DNA of 64,000 nt from Alicyclobacillus sp. GTDB taxonomy: Bacteria; Bacillota; Bacilli; Alicyclobacillales; Alicyclobacillaceae. The stretch lies in NCBI GenBank assembly GCA_023511725.1, contig JAIMAY010000006.1, positions 1 through 64,000 of the forward strand. The letters are read 5' to 3'. The notes below the pieces were generated by a model, which did not search any database, was not told the origin of the DNA, and saw nothing but the letters and a program-made list of their open reading frames with translations. Both the position numbers and the translations under genes were made by a program. How positions within the stretch are numbered: the first letter of the stretch is position 1; every line of letters begins with the position of its first letter. This document shows, piece after piece, positions 8,409 to 15,707 of this stretch.

Positions 8409-9086
8409 TTAGCCCCGCTTCGCCAACAGGTCTAGGCGCACTGTCCATTGGTCCTTGTCGCCGGTCAGTATACCGTCGCGGCGGAGCTGGTTCCAGATGC
8501 GGTTGACCGACTCCCGCGTCAATCCAACCATGTGCGCCATCTCGGCGTGCGTGACGGGCAGACGGAAAGTGGCCGTGCCATCCGGATGACGGGTGCCGTG
8601 TTCATCGACGAAATGGCGGATGAGCGCAATCACCCGCTCCCTCGAGTCGTACACCGCCAACTCCTGCAACTTGGCCTGGAGCTGTAGGATCTTGCTGCCC
8701 ATCACACGCATCACCTTGCGCGCAATGTCCGGATGCTCCATGAGCAGAGCGTCGAAGGCAGCGTTGCGAATGGCGAGCAGGAGGCTGGTTTCCATTGCCT
8801 GCGCGCTGGCGGGGTATGGTCCCTCCTGAAAGAAGCCGACATGCGGAAACATCTCCCCAGCCCCCAGGATGTTGACGATGTGCTCCCGTCCTTCCTCATC
8901 CACCTTGACGATTTTGATGAGACCGCGGCGAATGAAATACACGGCCTGCCGGTCTTCACCTTCCATAAACACATACGCACCGCGAGGTACGCGATGCTCC
9001 GTCGCCAAGGTCGCCACCTTGCGCAACTCATCTTCCGTCAGACCGCGAAACAGCTCGATTTCCTTGAGCACGGCCAGCGTATCCAT
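8409..9086 (-). CDS. Crp/Fnr-family transcriptional regulator
   Basis: A 225-aa regulator with an N-terminal cyclic-nucleotide-type beta barrel (about 10-120), a dimerisation helix and a C-terminal winged helix. The recognition helix reads TRESVNR, with Arg, Glu and Arg placed as in E. coli Crp (RETVGR), which bind TGTGA/TCACA; the ExxSR pattern of Fnr is absent. There is no cysteine in the protein, so it cannot carry an Fe-S cluster as Fnr does; its signal is unknown. Two matching operators occur at 1460 and 24229. The ATG at 9086 is nine bases from GGAGG; the ATG at 9092 is too close. It is divergent from the membrane protein at 9329. Confidence 0.9.
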   Translation of the reverse strand: MDTLAVLKEIELFRGLTEDELRKVATLATEHRVPRGAYVFMEGEDRQAVYFIRRGLIKIVKVDEEGREHIVNILGAGEMFPHVGFFQEGPYPASAQAMETSLLLAIRNAAFDALLMEHPDIARKVMRVMGSKILQLQAKLQELAVYDSRERVIALIRHFVDEHGTRHPDGTATFRLPVTHAEMAHMVGLTRESVNRIWNQLRRDGILTGDKDQWTVRLDLLAKRG

Positions 9087-9328
9087 ACCCATGATCCTCC
9101 TCGCGGGGACCCGCCCCGTTCGTATCCTGCACGTCAAATTGACACATCGTGTGATCTGGAACGGCCCTGGTATCCGAATCAGGGTCCGTCCCGTACAGAC
9201 CCGTAGCAAAATGGTCTATCTGAGCCTGTCGGCCTGGCCGCACCCGCGCTAGACTGAGATCAGCAGGCGGCGATGCAGGAGCGACGGGCCGGCCCCCGAA
9301 TCGCCACCATCGAAAGGAGGGAGCAGCG

Positions 9329-10015
9329 ATGTCCGCCTTGGTCTCGCGTCTCGCAGCCAAGCTGAATCAGGCAGACCGGCAGTTGTCATTATTTTGGCGC
9401 CGGCGGCCGATGTTGGCGCCCGCGGCCACGCTGCTCACGTTGGTGGTATGGGGCGGAATGGAGCATGATCCGCTGTTCGTCCTGACGCTGGCCGTCGTAG
9501 GCGCCCTTGCGTACACCACCGGGCTGGTGGTGGGCTTCGTCGCGTCGGCGCTGGGCACGGTACTGCTCGTCGCCCTCCGCTGGGGGCACACGGGCGTCCA
9601 AGTGGAGGTGGCAATGGCAAACGGGCTCGTCATGGGCCTCGGCCTGCTGCTCTCCGCCTGGATGGGATACCACCATCGGCGTGTGCGGGAGATGGCACGT
9701 AAGTGGTCAGAAGCACAGACGACTGCAGCGCTGCACCACCGTCCGCACGTCTTGCCGTGGGCTGTAGCGAACGAGATACGTACATCCCTGGCCGCCATCC
9801 GCTATCTTTTGTTCCCTGTGCACGGGCAGGCGGACCCAGAAGCGTTGCAACGGGCCACGCGGGAGCTGGCACGGCTGGAGGCGCTGTTTGACGAGTGGGA
9901 CCCGGACAAAAAGCGGGCGACGCTGTCCGTTGTGAACCCATCGGATGGGACCCAGGCCCCTCCGAATACTGCCTCCCGTTCGACCCCGTCCCCGTCCAAT
10001 CCGTACCACCGCTGA
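9329..10015 (+). CDS. Membrane protein with a HisKA-like helix lacking the phospho-accepting His
   Basis: A 228-aa protein I cannot assign to a named family. About four hydrophobic segments lie between residues 28 and 113, followed by a cytoplasmic part. Residues 145-158 read AVANEIRTSLAAIR, which mirrors the dimerisation helix of HisKA sensor kinases (HEIRNPLTAIR), with Asn148 in place of the phosphorylated His. A second helix (ATRELARLEALFDEW) matches the second strand of that hairpin. There is no ATPase domain; a Pro/Ser-rich tail ends the protein. So it looks like a kinase input and dimerisation module without catalysis, perhaps a partner or decoy for the neighbouring two-component proteins. 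The start has an AAAGGAGGGAG Shine-Dalgarno sequence. Confidence 0.75.
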   Translation: MSALVSRLAAKLNQADRQLSLFWRRRPMLAPAATLLTLVVWGGMEHDPLFVLTLAVVGALAYTTGLVVGFVASALGTVLLVALRWGHTGVQVEVAMANGLVMGLGLLLSAWMGYHHRRVREMARKWSEAQTTAALHHRPHVLPWAVANEIRTSLAAIRYLLFPVHGQADPEALQRATRELARLEALFDEWDPDKKRATLSVVNPSDGTQAPPNTASRSTPSPSNPYHR

Positions 10016-10101
10016 CCCGAGCCAGTCCATCTGCGCATCCATGCAGACGTGTAGGCGCTGAATTGCGTGATCAAGCACATGGTTATCCGTTGAAGTGCTT
10101 G

Positions 10102-10782
10102 TCAGACGTCCTCCGACGAAGGCGCGTATCCTTCACGAATCGCATACGCCGCGGCCTGCACACGGTTTGACAGATGAAGCTTCTCGAGAATATTGCGCAC
10201 ATGATTGCGCACCGTATTCTCGCTAATGTAAAGCTTGCGAGCGATATCGCGGTTGGTCGCGCCAGTGGCAAGCAAGCGAAGTACCTCGAGCTCCCGTTCC
10301 GTCAGCGCGTCCACCGGCGTACGTTCAGGGTGCGCCGGCGCCGGTCGTGAAAACTCGCTGATGATCTGCATCGCCAGATTCCCCGGCACCACCGGTTCGC
10401 CTCGGCTGACACGGCGCACGCTGTCAATCACCTCGCGCGGGCTTGCGCTTTTCAGTACATATCCGGCCGCCCCCGCCTTCACAGCCTCGAACAGTGCCTG
10501 TTCAGCGTCGGTGACAGTGAGGATGAGAACCTTAACATCAGGCATTTCCGTCTTGATGGCGCGGGTCGCGGCGAGTCCGCCCATTCCCGGCATGTTGATG
10601 TCCATCAGAACCACATCCGGGTGCGTCACCCGGCACTGCTCCACGGCCCGCCGACCGTCTTCGGCCTCTCCCGCGATTTCGATGTCGCCCGCTCTCGAGA
10701 GGATATAAATCACGCCTTCACGGAAGAGCTCATGGTCATCCACCACGAGCACGCGGATTTTGCGCTGATCCGCCTCCGTCAT
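10102..10782 (-). CDS. NarL/FixJ-type response regulator
   Basis: A 226-aa two-component regulator. The receiver domain (about 8-125) has the acidic pair VVDDHE, the phosphorylated Asp in VLMDINMPG, and the conserved Thr and Lys (ILTVTD, YVLKSASP). The output domain (about 155-220) is a LuxR-type helix-turn-helix (LTERELEVLRLL, NRDIARKLYISENTVRNHV). It is divergent from the sensor kinase at 10992, its likely partner. The ATG at 10782 is seven bases from GGGGAGG; an in-frame GTG at 10788 touches it. The exact box TAGTCCGTTTG sits between the two genes. Confidence 0.93.
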   Translation of the reverse strand: MTEADQRKIRVLVVDDHELFREGVIYILSRAGDIEIAGEAEDGRRAVEQCRVTHPDVVLMDINMPGMGGLAATRAIKTEMPDVKVLILTVTDAEQALFEAVKAGAAGYVLKSASPREVIDSVRRVSRGEPVVPGNLAMQIISEFSRPAPAHPERTPVDALTERELEVLRLLATGATNRDIARKLYISENTVRNHVRNILEKLHLSNRVQAAAYAIREGYAPSSEDV

Positions 10783-10890
10783 CTTCACGCCTCCCCGTCC
10801 TGTACCGGCACAGCGCCGGTACCCCCTGTTGCTATGTTCTTATCGTAACAGAGCGTACGCCCATTCATCATGAGAGGAATGAACCCCCGT

Positions 10891-10927
10891 GGTCGCACGT
10901 AAGATAGTCCGTTTGAACCATGCGACC
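10891..10927. promoter_or_regulatory. Box TAGTCCGTTTG inside a 7-bp inverted repeat
   Basis: GGTCGCA (10891-10897) and TGCGACC (10921-10927) form an exact inverted repeat around the box TAGTCCGTTTG (10905-10915). It lies between the divergent response regulator and sensor kinase genes. The same 11 bases recur exactly at 22718 and 33330. A role as binding site of the response regulator, or as part of a promoter, is inference. Confidence 0.45.
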
Positions 10928-10953
10928 TCACACACTTCCAAGTACGATCAGAC

Positions 10954-10975
10954 TGCACCATGTTAGAATGGTGCA
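10954..10975. promoter_or_regulatory. 8-bp inverted repeat before the sensor kinase start
   Basis: TGCACCAT, six bases, ATGGTGCA: an exact inverted repeat ending four bases before the GGAGG of the kinase gene. It could be an operator, or a hairpin in the mRNA that affects translation of the kinase. Confidence 0.4.
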
Positions 10976-10991
10976 ATCGGAGGTGTTCCGT

Positions 10992-12113
10992 GTGACGCTC
11001 ACCTCAGCGAGCACCCGTCCCCAGACCGGCCGGGCCGAGGGGAGTCCGCAGCCGGCGCCGCGGACGCCTATCGATTCGGTTCCGACCGAACTGTTCAAAG
11101 CGTTGTTCGACCATGCCGCCGACGGATTGGTGGTGATGAACGACCGTCGGGAAGTCCTATACATGAACGCCGCAGCCGTACGGCTGACCGGATGCGATCC
11201 CGCTGTGCACACCGGCGCTCATTGCGGTACGCTGTTTCATTGCCATGATGACGACCATCCGGCGCTGCGTACGGAAAACTGCTATGGCCATTGTGTGCTG
11301 GCCACGGGCGAGCCGGTGACCGATGTGGAAATGAGCATCGTGGCGCAAACCGGCGACGTGATTCCCGTGGCTGTGACGTATTCGCACATCCCCGGGCCCC
11401 ATGGACACTACCTTCTCATGTCCATCCGGGATATCAGTGATCGCAAGCGCCTCGAAAACGAGCGGCGCCAGCGTGAGGCGCTGCAGTTCACTCTGGAGGA
11501 ACGCGAACGACTGGCGCGCGACCTGCACGACGGAGCCGTACAGGACATCGCCTATGCCAACATGCAACTGAAAATGTTGCTGGATGACATTCGCGATGGT
11601 CGACCGGTCACCGAAGCCGACGTGGCCCGGATCAGCCAGGTCCTCGACGGTAGCCTCAAAGGCCTGCGCGAAGCCATTCACGACCTCACGTTCCGCGTCG
11701 AAGGTGACCTGCTTGAGCACCTGCGGCGCGCGCTTTTGGAGTTTCAAACCCGGAGCGGCATCGAGGCACACCTCGACACGGACGCGGAGACACTGCTCCT
11801 GCCCCCGCATGTCAGCAACCAGCTGGCCAAGGTGGTCCAGGAAGCATTGCACAACATTCGTAAGCATGCGCAGGCTCACCACGTTTATGTCTCCTGCCAA
11901 TTGATCCAATCGGCCAGCCAGCGACGACCGGTCGCAATGCGCCTTGTCATTGAGGACGACGGCGTGGGGTTTGACCCGCAGGCCGTCCCGGCAGACGGCC
12001 ACTTCGGAATGAAGAGCATGCAGGACAGGTGCCGTCTGGTCGGCGCTGCATTCAAAGTGGAGTCCGCCCCCGGACGGGGAACAAAGCTTCTCATTCACCT
12101 GCCGCTGCAGTGA
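10992..12113 (+). CDS. Cysteine-rich PAS sensor histidine kinase
   Basis: A 373-aa soluble kinase. The PAS domain (about 33-150) holds four clustered cysteines, Cys78, Cys84, Cys97 and Cys101 (C-x5-C-x12-C-x3-C), which suggest a metal or redox centre. The HisKA_3 box ERERLARDLHDGAVQD places the phospho-accepting His at 179, and the ATPase domain follows (QEALHNIRKHA, EDDGVGFDP, GHFGMKSMQDR). No membrane segment is seen, as in the oxygen sensor NreB. The frame is open upstream to ATGs at 10920 and 10968, but the GTG at 10992 is eight bases from GGAGG and the others lack a Shine-Dalgarno sequence. Partner: response regulator at 10102. Confidence 0.9.
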   Translation: MTLTSASTRPQTGRAEGSPQPAPRTPIDSVPTELFKALFDHAADGLVVMNDRREVLYMNAAAVRLTGCDPAVHTGAHCGTLFHCHDDDHPALRTENCYGHCVLATGEPVTDVEMSIVAQTGDVIPVAVTYSHIPGPHGHYLLMSIRDISDRKRLENERRQREALQFTLEERERLARDLHDGAVQDIAYANMQLKMLLDDIRDGRPVTEADVARISQVLDGSLKGLREAIHDLTFRVEGDLLEHLRRALLEFQTRSGIEAHLDTDAETLLLPPHVSNQLAKVVQEALHNIRKHAQAHHVYVSCQLIQSASQRRPVAMRLVIEDDGVGFDPQAVPADGHFGMKSMQDRCRLVGAAFKVESAPGRGTKLLIHLPLQ

Positions 12114-12140
12114 CACAAGGAACATTGTAAGCACAACAAA

Positions 12141-12160
12141 GCCGGGGAGGATCCCCCGGC
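12141..12160. terminator. Bidirectional terminator between kinase and DUF2249 genes
   Basis: GCCGGGG / CCCCGGC with a 6-base loop between two convergent genes. The minus strand has TTTGTT after the stem; the plus strand has only a weak T-rich tail. Confidence 0.7.
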
Positions 12161-12219
12161 CTGTCTGCTTCTTTTCGCTCCCGGCAATTCGCATTGTTCC
12201 GTACACCGCGCCCACCGCG

Positions 12220-12690
12220 TCATGATTTCCGAATCCGCACCTGAACGTATCCCTCGGCCTCGCGCTCGTCGATGTCGTATCGGAAACCACGCTCCTCCAA
12301 CTCTGGAAGAAGGAAGGCTGGTGTCCTGTCATTCCAAATCTCGAGTCCCCACTCCCCGGATTGAAGCCGAGGCTCCGTATCCAGCAGCTCCAGGGTCCGC
12401 ATCATCGGCTGCGGCGGCTCCAATCCGCGATTGTCCAGCCGCCAGTACGTAACAGCATCGTCGCCGCGCGCGAACTGGACCACAAAGTGGTCATCCTCCA
12501 ATTGCCGCACAATGCCCCGTAGTCCTTGCCGGCCGAGCACTCGAAGCAAAGGCACCGGCTCAAACGTGGCATGCAACTGGAACACGTCCTGTGGCCCTAG
12601 CGTCTTCACCGTCTCCATGATGAGCTGGAACGGCTCGCCCTTGGCCCGGAGAATCTCACGCACATCCAGGTCCACAATCCGCCGCGTCAT
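12220..12690 (-). CDS. DUF2249 protein
   Basis: A 156-aa cytoplasmic protein with two copies of a DUF2249-like fold. The first (about 6-60) reads LDVREILRAKGEPFQLI and continues to PVPLLRVL; the second, shorter copy (about 98-146) includes LEIWNDRTPAFLLPELEERG. DUF2249 proteins often accompany denitrification genes and hemerythrins, but their biochemical role is unknown to me. It directly follows nirK (70 bp) on the same strand, so it is probably co-transcribed. The ATG at 12690 follows GGAGGAG; the upstream ATG at 12720 has no such site. Confidence 0.8.
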   Translation of the reverse strand: MTRRIVDLDVREILRAKGEPFQLIMETVKTLGPQDVFQLHATFEPVPLLRVLGRQGLRGIVRQLEDDHFVVQFARGDDAVTYWRLDNRGLEPPQPMMRTLELLDTEPRLQSGEWGLEIWNDRTPAFLLPELEERGFRYDIDEREAEGYVQVRIRKS

Positions 12691-12760
12691 TCGTATCTCC
12701 TCCTCTTTCTCGACCTCCATCAGAAAGGCGCCCCGTTTTCCCGCTCAGGGGAAGACAACT

Positions 12761-13759
12761 TTATGGCGAGACCACAATCTTGCCCATGGCGCCTTTCTCC
12801 ATCTGCGCCATGCTGTGCGACACGAACGTATAGGTCCCCGCTTTATGGAACACCACCGTGATCAGCGCGCCGTCTCCGGGCGCGACAGTATACGTCTGTA
12901 CATCCCTGAGGTGGTCCTCCGGACTGCCCGAGGGCTGTACGTCCGCCAGCACCGTACCGACAATGTGGAACGCAGAAAATTCGTTGGGCCCCGCGTTCAC
13001 GAAGGCAATGCGAAAGGGCTGACCCACCTTCGCTCGGAGCGGATGATCCACGTAGCGGTTTACCTCGCCGTCGAACACCACGTATTGCGGCTGGTCATTC
13101 AGCATGGCGTTGGTGTCGTTCCCCGGATACAGCTCGCTTTGTACAATCACGGCGTCCGGTTTGGCCTCACCGGAAGCGAGGACAACGATGGCGCCGTACA
13201 TCCCGCGCGCCATATGCACCAGCATGGGTTCTGTGGCGCAGTGGTACAGATACACGCCGGGCTTCGCGGCGGTAAAGTGAACCACCCCCGTCTGGCCCGG
13301 GGCCACCTCCGTCCACGTTCCCGCCGGCGCGTCTGTCGCCGCGTGTAAGTCAATGGAGTGTGGCATCGCCGAGTCGAGATTGTGGAGCGTGAGCGTCACG
13401 TGATCGGCTTGTTGTACATACAGTACGGGTCCCGGCAGGGTGCCGTCGAACGTCCACGCGTTAAAGTTGACGCCGGACGCCGGATGAACCACTGTATCCT
13501 GCGCGGTCATCTGAATCTCCACGTCACGCCCGTGCCGGATGACCTTCACCGGTATCGGCGGGGTGTTTGGCGACGAAGTGGAGGCGGTGCTATTCATGCC
13601 CACCCTATTCATCCCAGGCATGTTGCCCATCGCGTTTAGACCGGCGCCACCTGTGGCATTTCTCGTGTTTGGCGATCCCGCCTGTACCCCGCATCCGGCC
13701 ACCAGCAGCGCCGCCGCACCGATGGCCGCCGCGCCCAGTCGCATTCGCTTCACCTTCAT
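12761..13759 (-). CDS. nirK: Copper-containing nitrite reductase (lipoprotein)
   Basis: NirK reduces nitrite to nitric oxide. The 332-aa protein begins with a lipoprotein signal (LLVAGC) and a Met-rich linker (GNMPGMNRVGMN), then two cupredoxin domains. Type 1 copper ligands are visible in YHCATEPMLVHMARGM (Cys, His and Met with short Bacillus-like spacing, plus His in MPHSIDLH). Type 2 ligands fit the second His of MPHSIDLH, the His before the Cys, and the His in VSHSMA; the catalytic Asp is in SIDLH. It is anchored outside the membrane. Start ATG follows GAAGGGAGGGAACG. With narGHJI and the NO reductase it gives the middle step of denitrification. Confidence 0.93.
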   Translation of the reverse strand: MKVKRMRLGAAAIGAAALLVAGCGVQAGSPNTRNATGGAGLNAMGNMPGMNRVGMNSTASTSSPNTPPIPVKVIRHGRDVEIQMTAQDTVVHPASGVNFNAWTFDGTLPGPVLYVQQADHVTLTLHNLDSAMPHSIDLHAATDAPAGTWTEVAPGQTGVVHFTAAKPGVYLYHCATEPMLVHMARGMYGAIVVLASGEAKPDAVIVQSELYPGNDTNAMLNDQPQYVVFDGEVNRYVDHPLRAKVGQPFRIAFVNAGPNEFSAFHIVGTVLADVQPSGSPEDHLRDVQTYTVAPGDGALITVVFHKAGTYTFVSHSMAQMEKGAMGKIVVSP

Positions 13760-13941
13760 CCTCGTTCCCTCCCTTCAGTGCGGGTGTCACGCGCCTATTA
13801 CGTGATGTCCGGCCCCCTCTCTCCGTGGCCATTGTGCCATGCCACCATGAGGTTCGGTGTGATCTACGCCACGCCTCGTCAGGCCGATTCGTCGTACGCT
13901 CACAGCGAAGCCCGTGTGCGGGCCGGAAAGGAGGAGACGCC

Positions 13942-14184
13942 ATGGCATTCGTCATCACCTCACCATGCATTGGTGAAAAGGCCGCCGACTGCGTGGAAGT
14001 GTGCCCCGTGGACGCCATTCACGACGGGGGCGAGACGTATCTGATTGACCCGGAGGTGTGCATCGACTGCGGCGCCTGTGAAGCGGTCTGCCCGGTGTCC
14101 GCAATCTTTCACGAGGACTTCGTGCCGGAAGAAGAACGGCACTGGATTGCCATCAACCGCGAATTCTTCCACGGCAAGGATTGA
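13942..14184 (+). CDS. 7Fe-type ferredoxin
   Basis: An 80-aa ferredoxin with the 3Fe-4S motif C-x7-C-x3-CP (from CIGEKAADC to VCPVDAIH) and the 4Fe-4S motif CIDCGACEAVCP. It is a soluble electron carrier and could serve the 2-oxoacid:ferredoxin oxidoreductase at 33421, though this is only inferred. The ATG at 13942 has AAGGAGGAG. It is divergent from nirK and convergent with narI. Confidence 0.93.
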   Translation: MAFVITSPCIGEKAADCVEVCPVDAIHDGGETYLIDPEVCIDCGACEAVCPVSAIFHEDFVPEEERHWIAINREFFHGKD

Positions 14185-14215
14185 CGGCGGTGATACGGCC
14201 CGTGTCCATCTACGC

Positions 14216-14245
14216 GCGGCCGCGGCCCGCGAGGGTCGCGGCCGC
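14216..14245. terminator. GC-rich hairpin between ferredoxin gene and narI
   Basis: A 12-bp stem (GCGGCCGCGGCC with GGTCGCGGCCGC, one G-U pair) with a 6-base loop, between two convergent genes. There is no T-run on either side, so termination is only likely by position. Confidence 0.45.
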
Positions 14246-14252
14246 CGCCGTG

Positions 14253-14942
14253 TCAGGCGCCCGTCGAGGGGTGACGGCGCGTTCGGTATAGAATGGGGGA
14301 ACGCGCCGGGTACCGCAGAGGCGCGCTCCAGACGTGTACCAGACGCGTGAACGGTGTTGCGGCGAAGAGGGCAAACGAAAGAATGACGTGAAGCTGCAAC
14401 AGCCCCGGCACGCCGGACATCCGGGCGACGTCCGGATGAAGGGCCAAGACGCTGCGCAGCCACGGACCGACGGTCGTTCGGTATTCATACGGACCAAATC
14501 CGGCATTGTACCCGATCGTCATGGCAGTGCCGGTCCATACCACCGCTGCCAACAGTGCGAGTGCCACCCAGTCTCCCACGGTGGAGTTCACCCGGACACG
14601 CACTACACCCGCTCGCCTCACGCCAAGCAGCAAAATCCCGATGCTCGCTGCCAGACCGGCCACGCCCCCGGCCCACATCGCAAACGCGTGGTACACTTCG
14701 TCTGACACGCCCAGCGCATGATACACCCCGATGGGCACCAACAGACCTGCGACGTGGCCGGCGAGCACGCACAGGATCCCCCAGTGAAATAACGGACTGG
14801 CGAGGCTGAGCCACCGCTTCTCGAAGAACTCGCTGGACTTCGCGGACCACCCCAGCGGACGCGTGACCCGCCGCCAGACACTGCCGATGACAAGGCATGA
14901 TATCGCCAGGTATGGGAATACACCCCACAAGAACGCGGCCAT
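14253..14942 (-). CDS. narI: Respiratory nitrate reductase, gamma subunit
   Basis: Membrane cytochrome b subunit, 229 aa with five helices. It oxidises quinol and passes electrons to NarH. Likely heme ligands are in PLFHWGILCVLAGHVAG and in LLQLHVILSF. Last gene of narGHJI. The frame is open to 14987, but the ATG at 14942 follows AAAGGAG and begins the first helix (AAFLWGVFPYLAISC), matching the family start. Confidence 0.94.
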   Translation of the reverse strand: MAAFLWGVFPYLAISCLVIGSVWRRVTRPLGWSAKSSEFFEKRWLSLASPLFHWGILCVLAGHVAGLLVPIGVYHALGVSDEVYHAFAMWAGGVAGLAASIGILLLGVRRAGVVRVRVNSTVGDWVALALLAAVVWTGTAMTIGYNAGFGPYEYRTTVGPWLRSVLALHPDVARMSGVPGLLQLHVILSFALFAATPFTRLVHVWSAPLRYPARSPILYRTRRHPSTGA

Positions 14943-14999
14943 ACATGAATGTCTCCTTTCCGTTCCGCTCTCGTTCGCACCTGGCACGAGGCACGTTCG

Positions 15000-15707
15000 T
15001 CAGCCCGTGTCATCTGGGTCCGTCACGAGCAGCGGATAGGGGACGGTGTTGTCCACCTGCGCGGGCGTCGGAGACGTCGGATTTGCCGCGGCGGCGGGCA
15101 GGTGCGCGGCCGTGAGTTGGAACGGCGGGGCGTACGGGTGGCCCGTACCGAGCGTTTCAGCAATCGCCGCCAGCACGCGCCCGAGCCGATGGGGAAGCTG
15201 GATTTGGCACGCGCCCTCCCAGTCCATCGCGATGTACTCCAGCAATGCCGGTACAAAGTCGGGAAGCTCACGCAACTCAGGCTCCCATCCTCGGCTTTGC
15301 AGTTGGTGATGCAAGAGCCACAGCGCATGTCCACGATCTCGGCTCTCCCCGCACTCGTGGGCCGTCAAATAGAGGGCACAGCCGGGATGTAAGTCAAATG
15401 ACTCCACGTACACACGGGCAAGTGCCAGCGCGTCCCCGGCCAGCCACCGATCAACGCATCGTGCGAGCTCCGGCCATCCGTCGCGCAGCGCCTGGTCGCG
15501 TAATGAGGGAAGGTCTGCCCAGAAATCCGGATCGCCCGGGTATTGCAGGAGTGCGGCCGTCAGCAGATACAACCGCCGGATTCGCCGACCGGGCGGAGGC
15601 GACGTCGCATCACCGCCATGCGATGCTCCGTGCGGCGAGCCGGATAGATGCGGGGGCACGTGCACGTGTTCCACCTTCTTCCTCGAAAATATCTCAGCGG
15701 GACGCAT
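15000..15707 (-). CDS. narJ: Nitrate reductase assembly chaperone
   Basis: NarJ (TorD-like) helps insert the molybdenum cofactor into NarG and is not part of the mature enzyme. The protein (up to 235 aa) is mostly helical with the family start LTAALLQYPGDPDFWADLP and a conserved middle (YVESFDLHPGCALYLTAHE). The C-terminal 40 residues are Pro/Ala-rich. ATG 15707 overlaps narH by 14 bp, but it has no clear Shine-Dalgarno sequence; GTG codons about 45 bp downstream, after GAAGAAGGTGG, are possible starts. narI follows 57 bp later. Confidence 0.9.
   Translation of the reverse strand: MRPAEIFSRKKVEHVHVPPHLSGSPHGASHGGDATSPPPGRRIRRLYLLTAALLQYPGDPDFWADLPSLRDQALRDGWPELARCVDRWLAGDALALARVYVESFDLHPGCALYLTAHECGESRDRGHALWLLHHQLQSRGWEPELRELPDFVPALLEYIAMDWEGACQIQLPHRLGRVLAAIAETLGTGHPYAPPFQLTAAHLPAAAANPTSPTPAQVDNTVPYPLLVTDPDDTG

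Noticed and set aside
9140-9156. Crp-type operator before the regulator gene (GACACATCGTGTGATC)
   Set aside because: The half-sites are in the outward order (CACA-TGTG) with a 3-base gap, not TGTGA-N6-TCACA.
13787-13805. Inverted repeat TCACG-N9-CGTGA upstream of nirK as a regulator site
   Set aside because: Arms are only 5 bp with a 9-base gap; too weak to call, though its place before nirK is suggestive.
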